A DNA stretch of 64,000 bases from JANMMJ01 sp964543235. GTDB lineage: Bacteria > Pseudomonadota > Alphaproteobacteria > Rhizobiales > Aestuariivirgaceae. Position 1 is the stretch's first letter, and every line of letters starts with the position of its first letter. The translations under genes were made by a program, and so were the position numbers. The notes beneath the pieces are model-generated. The model did no database searches, was not told the origin of the DNA, and was given only the letters and a program-made list of their open reading frames with translations. Positions 1 through 9,800 of this stretch are shown here, in pieces. The stretch is taken from positions 1 to 64,000 of the forward strand of contig CAZIXE010000016.1 of assembly GCA_964543235.1 (NCBI GenBank), read 5' to 3'.

Positions 1-57
1 GCGCTTCGCGAGCCGCTTGCTCCACCGAGCTACACCACTACTGGGGACACGACCTGA
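1..57 (+). CDS. possible C-terminal end of an upstream gene (partial)
   Basis: Frame 1 is open from the window edge to a TGA at 55-57 and would end in ...PPSYTTTGDTT. Only 18 codons are visible, so no family can be recognised. The opposite strand is also open here and contains a tRNA D-arm-like string, so this is a weak call based only on the open frame and on a stop about 40 bp before the tmRNA gene. Confidence 0.25.
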   Translation, partial: ALREPLAPPSYTTTGDTT

Positions 58-94
58 GCGCGCAATGGTTGCAATCGCAGCATTCATCAACTTG

Positions 95-400
95 AGACGG
101 AGGGCTTTGAAACTGCGGAATCTGCGCCTATATTTGCGTCGCCGCTTGCAAGAGCGGCTATGGCGATAAACGGCCGCTGCAATAAACCTATCGGACCCGG
201 GGGCAGTACCCGGCGCCTCCACCATAGGGGGGCGAAACAGGATCGACGAGGGCGTAAAGAGCGGAATTTTGCCCGGGATGGTACCGTCGTTATCGGGCCA
301 ATCTTATAGTTGCCAACGACAACTATGCTCCGGTTCGTCTCGCTGCTTAATGCAGTGCGACTGCCGAAATCAAAGTCCTCAGGCTTAGCCGCCTGAGGCG
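95..400 (+). ncRNA. ssrA: tmRNA, two-piece circularly permuted (alphaproteobacterial type)
   Basis: Transfer-messenger RNA rescues stalled ribosomes and tags the nascent chain for proteolysis. The gene is permuted: the acceptor piece comes first and the coding piece second. The acceptor piece ends CGCCTCC-A-CCA (214-224). After only three bases (225-227) the coding piece begins with GGGGGCG (228-234), which pairs with CGCCTCC as a 7-bp acceptor stem whose third pair is G-U, the alanine identity element. The tag frame at 312-350 reads ANDNYAPVRLAA-stop, so the mature tag would be A plus this sequence, ending in LAA as ClpXP substrates do. Bases 101-110 can pair with 370-379 (10 bp, one G-U), the helix expected to hold the two pieces together. 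The outer ends are estimates; a hairpin at 377-398 and a second one at 407-432 may belong to the precursor or terminator. Confidence 0.93.
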
Positions 401-529
401 GGGTCCGCCGGCACCTGGCAACAGAAGCCGGCACTTACCATTTCTTGTCCTGAGACAAATTTCTTCTTATCCTGATGATCGGAAAGCTTATAAAGGGCCA
501 GATTGATTTGCGGCCGGCAGGGACGATTC

Positions 530-1030
530 ATGGCTGAAGACCTGATGCGCTACGACGTGCTGACCCAGGATGCCCTGCGTGGCGTCGTGAAGGCGGCGCT
601 GCGGCGCGTGGCGAAATCGGGTCTGCCGGGAGATCATCACTTCTTCATCGCGTTCAATAGCACCGCCGATGGCGTGCAGATGTCAGAGCGATTGCGTCAG
701 CGCTATCCGCGGGAGATGACGATCGTGCTCCAGCACCAGTTCTGGAACCTGGTTGTTCGCGACGAGGCTTTCGAGGTCGAACTGTCGTTCAATGATATCC
801 CCGAACGCCTGGTAATCCCCTACAAGGCCATCAAGGGTTTCCTCGATCCGTCGGTTCAATTCGGGCTGCAATTCGAGGCCATGCAGCTGCCGCATCGCGA
901 GGCCCCACCTCTAGCCGAGGCATCCGAGGCCGCCAATTCCGCCTTGGAGGCAGAAGCACCATCGCCACGGGACGCAAAACCGGCCGACGTACCCAAAGTC
1001 GTTTCGCTTGATTCATTCAGGAAAAAATAA
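530..1030 (+). CDS. sspB: ClpXP adaptor protein SspB (alpha type)
   Basis: SspB binds ssrA-tagged proteins and tethers them to ClpX, speeding degradation by ClpXP in the cytoplasm. The 166-residue product has the family's globular N-terminal domain (roughly residues 1-120, with the conserved HHFFIAFNS and YPREMTIVLQHQFWNL segments). A flexible acidic, Ala/Pro-rich linker follows, then a short basic tail VVSLDSFRKK that resembles the ClpX-binding tail of this family. I chose the ATG at 530 because GGCAGGGAC precedes it by a suitable distance and the protein then starts MAEDLMRYD as in relatives; an upstream TTG at 503 would add nine unconserved residues. Its position about 130 bp after the tmRNA gene fits the function well. 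Confidence 0.93.
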   Translation: MAEDLMRYDVLTQDALRGVVKAALRRVAKSGLPGDHHFFIAFNSTADGVQMSERLRQRYPREMTIVLQHQFWNLVVRDEAFEVELSFNDIPERLVIPYKAIKGFLDPSVQFGLQFEAMQLPHREAPPLAEASEAANSALEAEAPSPRDAKPADVPKVVSLDSFRKK

Positions 1031-1107
1031 GGTTTCGCAATTCTGACTTGGCAGAGGTTCGGTCAGGTGCAGCGGCACGGGAATGCTGCAAGAGGGGTGA
1101 AGAGCCG

Positions 1108-2028
1108 ATGACGTTCAAAGCGCTCGTACTTGCATCGCTGCTGGCAGTGACTGGCGCGGGGCTGGTCAAGGCTGAAGATGCCGCGTCGATTGCCACGTTG
1201 GCCGCGGCGTCGATTGAAAAGATGCCGGCCAAGGAACTCTTCGGTGGGCAGCGCCAACCTGCCAATCTCAAACCGCGGGCCATCGGCACCTATGCGCGTG
1301 GCTGCCTGGCCGGAGCACAGGCCCTGCCCATCAATGGCTCCGCCTGGCAAGTAATGCGGCTGTCGCGCAACCGCAACTGGGGCCATCCGGTTCTGATAGC
1401 TCTCCTCGAGCGCCTGGCGACCGACGCCCGAAGCAAGGACGGATGGAACGGACTGTTGGTAGGCGACATTGCCCAGCCACGCGGCGGACCGATGCTCTCG
1501 GGCCATGCCAGCCACCAGATCGGCCTCGATGCAGATATCTGGCTTACGCCCATGCCGGACCGCACCCTGTCGCGTGGCGAGCGCGAAAAGATGGAGGCAA
1601 CACTCGTTGTCAAGAATCGCAAGCAAATGAATTACGAGGTCTGGACCGAGGCACATGCCAGGTTGATCCGCCGGGCGGCGTCATATCCGGAAGTCGCGCG
1701 GATCTTTGTGCACCCGCCGATCAAGGCCGAGCTGTGCCGCTGGGCCAAGGGCGACCGGTCCTGGCTGGCCAAGGTCCGCCCCTATTTCGGCCACAACTAC
1801 CATTTCCACATCCGCATCAATTGCCCGCCCGGCTCCGCCAACTGCAAGAACCAGTGGACACCCAGGCCCAAGGACGGCACCGGTTGCGGTGAGGAACTGG
1901 CCTGGTGGATGGGCGACGAGCCCTGGGTCCCGAAGAAGAAGCCGACTGCGCCACCGCCCAAGCCGCCGCGTCCCTTGACATTGTCGGGCCTTCCTGCTGA
2001 ATGCCGCGCCGTCGTGACGGCCGAGTGA
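1108..2028 (+). CDS. mepA: penicillin-insensitive murein endopeptidase MepA
   Basis: MepA is a periplasmic zinc metallopeptidase that cuts D-Ala-mDAP cross-links in peptidoglycan (peptidase family M74). The 306-residue product starts with a signal peptide (residues 1-22, cleavage near VKA-ED). The zinc-site motif HASHQIGLDADIW lies at residues 133-145, with H136 and D143 the expected ligands, and a later GHNYHFHIRI supplies the third. The Cys-rich NCPPGSANC...GTGCG end is typical. The tail is Pro/Lys-rich (KKKPTAPPPKPPRP). The ATG at 1108 follows GGGGTGAAGAG, a good ribosome binding site, and places the signal peptide at the N-terminus; an in-frame ATG at 1048 would precede it with 20 odd residues. 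Confidence 0.93.
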   Translation: MTFKALVLASLLAVTGAGLVKAEDAASIATLAAASIEKMPAKELFGGQRQPANLKPRAIGTYARGCLAGAQALPINGSAWQVMRLSRNRNWGHPVLIALLERLATDARSKDGWNGLLVGDIAQPRGGPMLSGHASHQIGLDADIWLTPMPDRTLSRGEREKMEATLVVKNRKQMNYEVWTEAHARLIRRAASYPEVARIFVHPPIKAELCRWAKGDRSWLAKVRPYFGHNYHFHIRINCPPGSANCKNQWTPRPKDGTGCGEELAWWMGDEPWVPKKKPTAPPPKPPRPLTLSGLPAECRAVVTAE

Positions 2029-2080
2029 GAAGTCTCGCGCGGTCACTGGCCCGGGCGGCCTCACTCCTCATGGGGGCAGG

Positions 2081-3973
2081 ATGACATCGGCGGCAAGCCA
2101 ACACGGGGCGGAAGACGCACGCAACACCCGCCTCAAGCTGGCGTTCGGCTCGATCGGTGTGGTGTTCGGCGACATCGGCACCAGCCCGCTCTACGCCATG
2201 CGCGAGGCGCTGCATCCGATTGCCGAAAGCGGTGGTGACCTGCGTTCTGCCGTCCTTGGCGTGGTATCGCTCCTGGTCTGGGCCCTGATTCTCATCGTCA
2301 CCGTCAAATATGTCGTGTTGCTGATGCGTGCCGACAACCGCGGCGAAGGCGGCATCCTTTCTCTGGTCGTACTGGTGGAGTCGGTCCTCAAGAGGCGAGG
2401 CGGCTTTCCCCTGGTTCTTGGTATCGTCGGTGCTGCCTTTTTCTTTGGCGATGCCATGATCACGCCGGCGATATCGGTTCTGTCGGCGATCGAGGGCCTG
2501 GAAGTCATCGATCCCCGCTTCGAGCCTTTCGTTGTACCAGTCACACTTGCCGTTCTGTTCACTCTGTTCATGTTCCAGTACCGCGGCACGGCGGGTGTTG
2601 CCTCCCTGTTCGCGCCGGTTACGACCCTGTGGTTCATCGCCATTGCCGCACTCGGCCTTTCCCACATCGGCGACGATTTCGATATCTTTCTCGCCTTCAA
2701 CCCGCTCCACGGCCTCAGGCTTCTGACCGACATGCCGCATATTGCGCTGCTCATCTTTGGCGGCGTCTTCCTTGCAGTAACGGGCGGCGAGGCGCTCTAT
2801 GCCGATCTGGGCCATTTCGGCAAGGTTCCCATCCGCATGGCCTGGGGCGCCGTGGTGATGCCGGCCCTGATGCTCAACTATCTCGGCCAGGGTGCTTTCA
2901 TCATTTCCCATCCTGATGCGGTCACCAATCCCTTCTATCTGATGGTTCCCGGCTGGGGTCTTATTCCGATGGTGATTCTGGCCACCGCCGTCACCGTGAT
3001 CGCCAGCCAGGCTGTGATCACCGGCGCTTTCTCGATCGCCCAGCAGGCAATGTCGCTGGGTCTGCTGCCGCGCATGAACATCACCCATACCAGCGAAAGC
3101 GAATCGGGCCAGATCTATGTCGGCCAGATCAACTGGTTGCTGCTCATTGGCGTCATCCTGCTGGTCCTGGTCTTCCGTTCTTCCAGCAATCTGGCGTCAG
3201 CCTATGGCATCGCCGTCAACACATCGATGCTGATCGACTCGGCGCTGGCCATCGTGTTCTTCTGGCAGACCCGCACCCTGCCCCGCTTTCTGGTCATTCC
3301 GCTGTTCGTCTCGATCATGGCCGTTGAAGCCATCTTCTTCACTGCCAACAGTCTTAAGATCCTGAGCGGCGGCTATATGCCGGTACTGATCGGCACGGCC
3401 ATCATCCTGGTCATGGTCACCTGGATGCGTGGCCGGGCAGCCCTCGCCCGCAAGCTCAGGAAGGATTCGATCGAACTGGTGCCGCTCCTCGAGTCGCTCG
3501 AACGGCGCATGCCGACACGGGTGGCTGGCGCTGCGGTTTTCATGCAGACCGATCCGATCTATGCCCCCAGCGCACTGATGCACAATCTCAAACACAACCG
3601 GGTGCTACACGATATCCTCGTATTCGTCACGGTCGAGACCATCGAGACGCCGCGGGTTCCGAGCGACGAGCGGGTAATCGTGAAACAGCTGCCACTAGGG
3701 GCCTATCTCGTGGAAGCGCGCTTCGGCTACATGGAACAGCCGGATGTGCCGCACGCGTTGCGCATGTGCGAGCCCCACGGCCTCAGCATCGATCCGCGCC
3801 AGGCCTCCTACTTCATGGGCCGCCGGGCCTTCAAGATGTCGGCCCGCTCGGCGCTTCCCTTCTGGCAGCAGCGGCTGTTCATCATGTTGTCGAACCAGTC
3901 GTCGCGCGCCATCGACTTCTTCCGCATCCCGCCGGACCGGGTGGTCGAACTCGGCATGCAGCTGTCCGTGTAG
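2081..3973 (+). CDS. kup: potassium uptake protein Kup (low-affinity K+ transporter)
   Basis: Inner-membrane K+ uptake system of the KUP/HAK/KT family, working as a K+/H+ symporter. The 630-residue length is normal. The N-terminal signature FGDIGTSPLYAM (about residues 30-41) is intact, followed by about twelve hydrophobic segments up to residue ~455, then a soluble C-terminal domain (FMQTDPIYAPSALMHNLKHN...) typical of Kup. ATG 2081 directly follows a GGGGGCAGG tract. It stands alone between mepA and the PHP gene, in the same direction as both. Gene duplicates of kup are common in this group, so it may not be the only copy. Confidence 0.95.
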   Translation: MTSAASQHGAEDARNTRLKLAFGSIGVVFGDIGTSPLYAMREALHPIAESGGDLRSAVLGVVSLLVWALILIVTVKYVVLLMRADNRGEGGILSLVVLVESVLKRRGGFPLVLGIVGAAFFFGDAMITPAISVLSAIEGLEVIDPRFEPFVVPVTLAVLFTLFMFQYRGTAGVASLFAPVTTLWFIAIAALGLSHIGDDFDIFLAFNPLHGLRLLTDMPHIALLIFGGVFLAVTGGEALYADLGHFGKVPIRMAWGAVVMPALMLNYLGQGAFIISHPDAVTNPFYLMVPGWGLIPMVILATAVTVIASQAVITGAFSIAQQAMSLGLLPRMNITHTSESESGQIYVGQINWLLLIGVILLVLVFRSSSNLASAYGIAVNTSMLIDSALAIVFFWQTRTLPRFLVIPLFVSIMAVEAIFFTANSLKILSGGYMPVLIGTAIILVMVTWMRGRAALARKLRKDSIELVPLLESLERRMPTRVAGAAVFMQTDPIYAPSALMHNLKHNRVLHDILVFVTVETIETPRVPSDERVIVKQLPLGAYLVEARFGYMEQPDVPHALRMCEPHGLSIDPRQASYFMGRRAFKMSARSALPFWQQRLFIMLSNQSSRAIDFFRIPPDRVVELGMQLSV

Positions 3974-4049
3974 GAACTGATCTGCGCCAAGTCACGTTGC
4001 CTGTGCACCCGAACTTGGCTACCCATGCGCCGCAGCCTCTGAGGACCCC

Positions 4050-4982
4050 ATGACTGACCTCTCACCCTTTTCGCTGCCGGGCCGATTCTGGCGCGGCAAT
4101 CTCCATACGCATTCGACGCTGTCCGACGGCGTCCTCGCCCCTGAAGCCGTAATCGAGGCCTACAAGACGGCCGGATATGATTTCATGATGCTGTCCGATC
4201 ATTTCCTCGACCGTTTCAACTGGCCGATCGCCGATACGCGTCGTCTGCGCTCCAACAACTTCACGACCATCATCGGCTGCGAACTGCATGCGCCGCAGAC
4301 CGCCGTGGGTGAGCTCTGGCATATCGTTGCCGCAGGCCTGCCACTTGATTTCGATCCCTGCGGTTCGGAGGAAACCGGCGAGCAGATCGCCAGACGGGCC
4401 GCCGCAGCCGGAGCCTTCATCGGCATCGCTCATCCGGCGTGGTCGCAGCTCACGGTCGAAGACGGCCGCGCCATCGACGTTGCCCATGCCGTCGAAATCT
4501 ACAATCACGGCTGCGCGATTGAATGCGACCGCGGCGATGGCTGGTATCTGCTCGATCAGCTGCTCAATGAGGGGCGTCGCCTGACGGCATTCGCCACCGA
4601 TGATGCGCATTTTGCCACCGATGATCACTTTGGCGGCTGGGTCCACGTCAAGGCGGAAAGCCTCGATCCCGAGGCCCTGCTGACCGCGCTCAAGCAGGGA
4701 CATTACTATTCGAGCCAGGGTCCGGTGATCCACGAACTGTCGCTGTCGGCAAACGAACTCGCCATCGTCTGCTCGCCCGTCAACACGATTGCCGTCGTGG
4801 GGGGCAACTCCCGCACCGTGCAGCGGGTGGGCAAGGCCATCACCGAAGCAACCCTCAATCTCGAAAAGCTCAAGCAAAGCTGGCTGCCGCTCAAGCAGCA
4901 CAGCCAGTGGTTCCGCGTTTGCCTCATTGACCAGGGTGGGCACCGCGCCTGGACCAATCCGATCTGGTGGGACGCACTTTGA
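4050..4982 (+). CDS. PHP-domain phosphoesterase family protein
   Basis: The 310-residue product has the metal-binding pattern of the PHP (polymerase and histidinol phosphatase) superfamily: H19-T-H21 with D26, then LSDH (D50-H51), GCELHAP near residue 79, IGIAHPAW near 128, and a late DDAHF motif. These suggest a trinuclear metal centre and a phosphoesterase or related hydrolase. There is no polymerase domain, and the substrate cannot be told from sequence; some relatives act on nucleotide or sugar phosphates. No signal peptide is seen, so it is probably cytoplasmic. GAGGA lies just upstream of the ATG. It sits between kup and fumC with no clear functional link. Confidence 0.8.
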   Translation: MTDLSPFSLPGRFWRGNLHTHSTLSDGVLAPEAVIEAYKTAGYDFMMLSDHFLDRFNWPIADTRRLRSNNFTTIIGCELHAPQTAVGELWHIVAAGLPLDFDPCGSEETGEQIARRAAAAGAFIGIAHPAWSQLTVEDGRAIDVAHAVEIYNHGCAIECDRGDGWYLLDQLLNEGRRLTAFATDDAHFATDDHFGGWVHVKAESLDPEALLTALKQGHYYSSQGPVIHELSLSANELAIVCSPVNTIAVVGGNSRTVQRVGKAITEATLNLEKLKQSWLPLKQHSQWFRVCLIDQGGHRAWTNPIWWDAL

Positions 4983-5071
4983 ACAGGCCTGGCGGCTGAC
5001 TTGCCATATTTGACTGGCTTTGCTGCTGCAACGCAGCATGCTAGAGGGGCGGCGCGATCAAGGACGAGCCA

Positions 5072-6460
5072 ATGACGACGCGCACCGAATCCGACACGTT
5101 TGGCCCCATTGCAGTTCCGGCTGACCGATACTGGGGCGCCCAGGCCCAGCGCTCGCTGGGCAACTTCAAGATAGGCTGGGAAAAGCAGCCAAAGCCCATC
5201 ATTCGCGCGCTCGGCATCGTCAAGCGGGCTGCCGCTGAGGCCAATATGGCGCTCGGCCGGCTGGACAGGTCGCTCGGCGAAGCCATCGTCGCGGCAGCGC
5301 AGGAAGTGATCGACGGCAAGCTTGATGAGCACTTTCCGCTGGTCGTGTGGCAGACCGGTTCAGGCACCCAGTCCAACATGAATGCCAACGAGGTGATTTC
5401 CAACCGCGCCATCGAGTTGCTGGGCGGAGTCATGGGCTCGAAGAAGCCGGTCCATCCCAACGACCACGTCAACATGAGCCAGTCGTCCAACGATACCTAC
5501 CCGACGGCCATGCACATCGCCTGTGCCGAACAGGTGGAACGCCACCTCCTGCCGGCACTCAGGCACCTCCACGAGGCGCTCGCTGCCAAGGCGAAAGCCT
5601 GGAGCCACATCATCAAGATCGGCCGCACCCACACCCAGGATGCCACGCCTATTACGCTTGGCCAGGAGTTTTCGGGCTACGCCAAACAGGTTGAGAACGG
5701 CATCCACCGCATCGTGCAGACCATGCCGCTGCTCATGGAACTGGCCCAGGGCGGCACGGCGGTTGGCACCGGCCTCAACGCGCCGGTGGGATTTGCCGAG
5801 AAGGTGGCTGAACGGATTGCAGCGATCACCGGCCTGCCATTTACATCGGCACCGAACAAATTTGAGGCGCTCGCTGCCCATGATGCCATGGTCATGACGC
5901 ACGGGGCGATCAATACGGTGGCTGCCTCCCTGTTCAAGATCGCTAACGACATCCGCTTCCTGGGATCGGGCCCGCGCTCGGGTCTTGGCGAGCTGTCTTT
6001 GCCGGAGAACGAGCCCGGCTCGTCGATCATGCCGGGCAAGGTCAATCCGACACAGTGCGAGGCACTGACCATGGTTTGCGTGCAGGTTTTCGGCAACCAT
6101 TCGTCTTTGACCTTTGCAGGTTCGCAGGGCCATTTCGAGTTGAACGTGTTCAATCCGGTCATGGCCTACAATTTCCTGCAGTCGGTGCGCCTCATGGCCG
6201 ATGCCGCCGTCAGCTTCACCGACAATTGCATCGCCGGCATCACGCCGCGCGAAGACAACATCAAGGCCGCGCTCGACCGGTCGCTGATGCTGGTAACGGC
6301 GCTGGCGCCCAGGATCGGTTACGACAAGGCCGCCGAAATCGCCAAGACGGCCCACAAGCACGGCACCACGCTGCGCGAAGAGGCGCTGCGCCTTGGCTAT
6401 GTGACCGCGGCGGATTTCGACGCTATCGTGCGGCCGGAAGACATGCTGGGCCCGAAATGA
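5072..6460 (+). CDS. fumC: class II fumarate hydratase (fumarase C)
   Basis: Converts fumarate to L-malate in the TCA cycle; an iron-independent, homotetrameric cytoplasmic enzyme. The 462-residue length is typical. Visible motifs are SGTQSNMNANEV, HPNDHVNMSQSSND, the GRTHTQDATPITLGQE active-site segment and the superfamily signature GSSIMPGKVNPTQCE near residues 315-329. The start ERTESDTFGPI-type N-terminus matches the family (here MTTRTESDTFGPIAVP). The last four bases overlap the ATG of the DUF4169 gene (ATGA), so fumC and the next two small genes are probably co-transcribed, an arrangement I believe is common in Hyphomicrobiales. Confidence 0.97.
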   Translation: MTTRTESDTFGPIAVPADRYWGAQAQRSLGNFKIGWEKQPKPIIRALGIVKRAAAEANMALGRLDRSLGEAIVAAAQEVIDGKLDEHFPLVVWQTGSGTQSNMNANEVISNRAIELLGGVMGSKKPVHPNDHVNMSQSSNDTYPTAMHIACAEQVERHLLPALRHLHEALAAKAKAWSHIIKIGRTHTQDATPITLGQEFSGYAKQVENGIHRIVQTMPLLMELAQGGTAVGTGLNAPVGFAEKVAERIAAITGLPFTSAPNKFEALAAHDAMVMTHGAINTVAASLFKIANDIRFLGSGPRSGLGELSLPENEPGSSIMPGKVNPTQCEALTMVCVQVFGNHSSLTFAGSQGHFELNVFNPVMAYNFLQSVRLMADAAVSFTDNCIAGITPREDNIKAALDRSLMLVTALAPRIGYDKAAEIAKTAHKHGTTLREEALRLGYVTAADFDAIVRPEDMLGPK

Positions 6461-6648
6461 CCGCCGACATCGTCAATCTGCGACGCGCCCGCAAGCAGCG
6501 GGACCGCGCGGCCCGGGCGGCAGATGCTGCCGCCAGGCGGGCGACGCATGGCCGCAGCAAGGCGGAGAAGACGCGCGACCGCGCCGAGCGGCAACTTGCC
6601 AGGACGCAGCTTGACCGCCATGCCCGGGAGCGGGACCAGCCGGTGTGA
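6457..6648 (+). CDS. DUF4169 family small basic protein
   Basis: 63 residues, very rich in Arg, Lys and Ala: MTADIVNLRRARKQRDRAAR at the start, then a highly charged helical stretch. The N-terminal VNLRRARKQ pattern is that of the DUF4169 family, whose function is unknown. The start codon overlaps the fumC stop (ATGA) and its own stop overlaps the GTG start of the next gene, so the three are translationally coupled. It is predicted to be almost entirely alpha-helical. A role with the adjacent DNA-binding-type protein is possible but is only an inference from position. Confidence 0.8.
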   Translation: MTADIVNLRRARKQRDRAARAADAAARRATHGRSKAEKTRDRAERQLARTQLDRHARERDQPV

Positions 6649-6866
6649 AACGCTCCGTCACGGTTTCCGGTCACCGCACCAGCCTGTCGCTCGAAGAGGC
6701 CTTCTGGCAGGCCCTGGTTGCTGCGGCACGCGAAGAAGGAAAATCAGTAGCTGCCCTGGTCGCGCAGATCGACCGCAACCGCGAGGATCTCAACCTGTCA
6801 AGCGCCATCAGGATATGGATTCTCAAACGCCTCGAAACCAAGGCAGCGCGCGGTTCAGTCCCCTGA
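6645..6866 (+). CDS. ribbon-helix-helix domain protein
   Basis: 73 residues starting at a GTG that overlaps the stop of the DUF4169 gene by four bases. The order is a short strand (KRSVTVSGHRTSLSL), then helix EEAFWQALVAAAREE, a turn at GKS, and a second helix. This is the pattern of the Arc/MetJ-like ribbon-helix-helix family often found after DUF4169. Such proteins usually bind DNA as dimers; the target here is unknown. The gene's 3' end overlaps the 3' end of the convergent AsmA gene by 12 bp. Confidence 0.8.
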   Translation: MKRSVTVSGHRTSLSLEEAFWQALVAAAREEGKSVAALVAQIDRNREDLNLSSAIRIWILKRLETKAARGSVP

Positions 6867-9800
6867 TCCTGGCTTCTTTTTGATCTGCGTGAAAAAGTCG
6901 AACAGCGTCCTGGGCTTGGGTTCGGCCGGCGGCACCAGCACCAGAGGTTCCCCGGGCGGCGGCATGGGCAGCGGCTCGGCCGGAGGAACCAGGACGAGCG
7001 GCGTCACGGGCCCAGTTTCGGCCGGTGCAGGCTTGGCGGCCGTTCTGGGTTTCGGCTGAGTTTTCGCAGGTTCACCCGGCAGCAAGTCCGATTTGTCGTT
7101 CGCTGGCGGCGTGATCACTGCCGGTTCGGCCGGCGCAATCGCCTTGGGCGTCTGCGTGGCCGCCAGCCGGAGGCGCCGGTGCATCCTGAGCTCACGATTC
7201 CTTTGGGCCATTTCCGGCTTCACCAGGCGGCCCAGCTCGGCAAGCCATTCGGCATACGCGCGTGCCTTGTCGTCACGCGTGCGCTGGTGCACCTTCATCT
7301 CGCGCTGGCGCCGCTGCAGCTCCTTGCGGTGCGCCTCCCAGTCGGCAAGCCGCTCGGCATCGATCCGCGCCTGGCGTGCCTCCTCTTCGAGGACACGCTG
7401 CTGCTCGCGCTGCACCGCCTCCAGTTCCCGCATGGCCTTCTGCAGCACCTCCATGCCGAGTTGCGATTCGAGGGCAGCGGCATCGACACTGCGAACCAGG
7501 GCATCCGGGGCGCCGGCGTAGCTGATCGTCATCGGCGGCAGGGCGCGTTCGCCCTTGAGCGACAGGTCCATACCGATGTCGACACTGCCGGTTGCCGTCT
7601 CGACCAGGGGCCGAATCGATAGGTCGTAGTCGGCGGAACTCACCTTGACCGGCATCAGCGCCGCAACCCCGTCAACGATGGTGATGGGTCCCTCGACATC
7701 GCCGAGTTCAGCCATACCTCCCCCGACCATCGCGGCAAGGGCCGCGCGCACATCCTCCGCCGTCTTCGCCTGCGCGAGGCCGCTCCGGAACGCCGCCACA
7801 TCAATGCCGGACAGGCGGAGATTGGCGATGCTGTAACTGCCGCCGCCACGGGCTGAGGCCTGAGCGGCCGCCGGGCTCCTGCCTTCACCGGCCAGTTTCA
7901 CTTGTACCCGGGCAAGGCCGGCTGCGACTGTCCCGTGCCGCTCGGCGGACATCACCGATGCGAGTTCTGCGGGCAGATCGACGGTGGCATCAAGCGCAAA
8001 CCCTTCCCCTCTTGGCGAGATGCCGGCCTCGAAACTCACCTTGCCGCCGGATGGGGCGGTGCCGAAGACCGCAATGCGCTTGCCTTCAGCGGTCGCAGCC
8101 AGACCCAGCTGGCTGTCCGTCACGGCATAATCGCCGAACACGAAGAGCCGCTGCGGCCTCAGCCACAACTCGCCCGTAAGCCCGAGCGGCCACGCGCGGG
8201 CAAACGATGTCTCGGCATCGGCCGGCCGGCCATCCCAGGGCAGGAACATGGCGCTGAGCACGGCCGGCAGCCGGATCTCTTCCGCAGCGAATTCTCCGGT
8301 GATGACGCCGGCGGCGGAAATCGCCGCACGGCCGGACATGGGCACTTCCATCCAGGTCCCGGTTACGGTGGACAGCGACAGGGCTCCGCCCGTGAAGTCG
8401 AAGCGACCGGACAGCCGCAGCGGGCCCTCGGCCGCCACCGGCAGGCCGAGCGCTGCAATGAGATCGCCGGACCGGTCAGCGATTGCCGCGAGATCTCCTT
8501 CCGCCGACAGGCCATCGGCATAATGCAGCGTGCCCTTTTGCTTGATCTCGGCCCCGAACAGGCTGGCCGAGAGGTCCGTGGTGAGACCCTTGTCAAGGCT
8601 TCCGGAAACCGCGGCTGACAGGCGCCCGGGCACCGGCGCGGCTTCTGGCGCTGTCCATCCGAAGAGCTGTGCGACCGCGCTACTCTTCGGGCTGGAGACC
8701 TCGGCAGTGCCGGTAACCGTCGCGGTCTTCCAGTCGAGACCCTCGAGCAGGGCGGCGCGGCCCGTGGCGAAAATCTCGCCCGATGTGCCGTTGAAATCGG
8801 CCACCAGCGCCGGGCCGCTGCCTTCCGGATTGAGATCGACCACCAGCTTGACATCGGTGGCGCCCAGTGCCCCGGCCCAGCCGGGTTCGCGCCCGGCCGG
8901 CAGGAGGCCAAGCAGGCGCAAGAGCCCGCGCGGATCGGCGGCGCGAAGCGCCACCAGACCGGTGCCCGCGGGACCGCCGGCACCGAGACTCACCTGGCCC
9001 GATGCCTCGAACTGTGCCTGGCCGAAACTGTCGGCGCGCAGCGCGTTGATGGCAATGCCGGCGGCATTGGACGCGGCATCGAGCATGACGTGGCCGGCGT
9101 CGACGCCATTGAGCCGCACCCGGTCGGCGGTGAGCTTGATGTTGAGAACGTCGGGTATGACCGGCGCCAGCAGGCTGGCGAGATCCGTCCAGCCGGAAGC
9201 CCCGCCTGTCGAGAAGACCTGAACGCCTTGCGGCAGGAACGCATCGACGTCGATGGTTTCGGCCTGAATGTCGAAGTCGGCAGCCGAGCGCGCACCACCC
9301 GACCAGCTCGCCGCAGCCTTGCCCAGCGTGTCGTCGATCTGGAAGGCGGCATTGCTGACCCGCACCGTGCTGCCCGCGGCATCGACGCGGCCCTCGAATT
9401 TCAGCATGCCGCGGCTGCCGGTCCAGGCCCGGGCAATCTCCGCCTTGTGTTCCGGCGCGAGCCAGCTCACGAAGTCGCGCAGGTTGAAGGCCTCGAAGGC
9501 GAGATCGCCCGCCAGCTGCGGCCCCTTGTCGGTGGCGGCAAAGACTCCTGAAAACAGCCCCTGCGCCTGGCCAGGCATCTTGCCCGAGAACTCGTCAATC
9601 CGGATGGTTCCCCCGCCCGCCCGCAGCGCCACGACGACATTCTCGAGCGATTCGCCGCCGGCGATCAGCGAAACCACCTTGACCCGCACCTGGGCCTCCA
9701 GGGCTTGCGGCAGGAGATCGACAAGGGCCTCCAGCACATCGAGGCTGTTGCCCTCGCGGACCAGCCGGCGCAACTGGGCGCCGGCGATCGCATCGAGGTC

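Noticed and set aside
1..45. tRNA D-arm-like string on the minus strand
   Set aside because: The GTAGCTC...GAGCA pattern would have only a 4-base D loop, and the following anticodon stem cannot form; the 3' half lies outside the window.
87..434. Minus-strand 115-codon open frame
   Set aside because: It lies antisense to the tmRNA gene, whose structure and tag frame account for the sequence; the translation resembles no protein.
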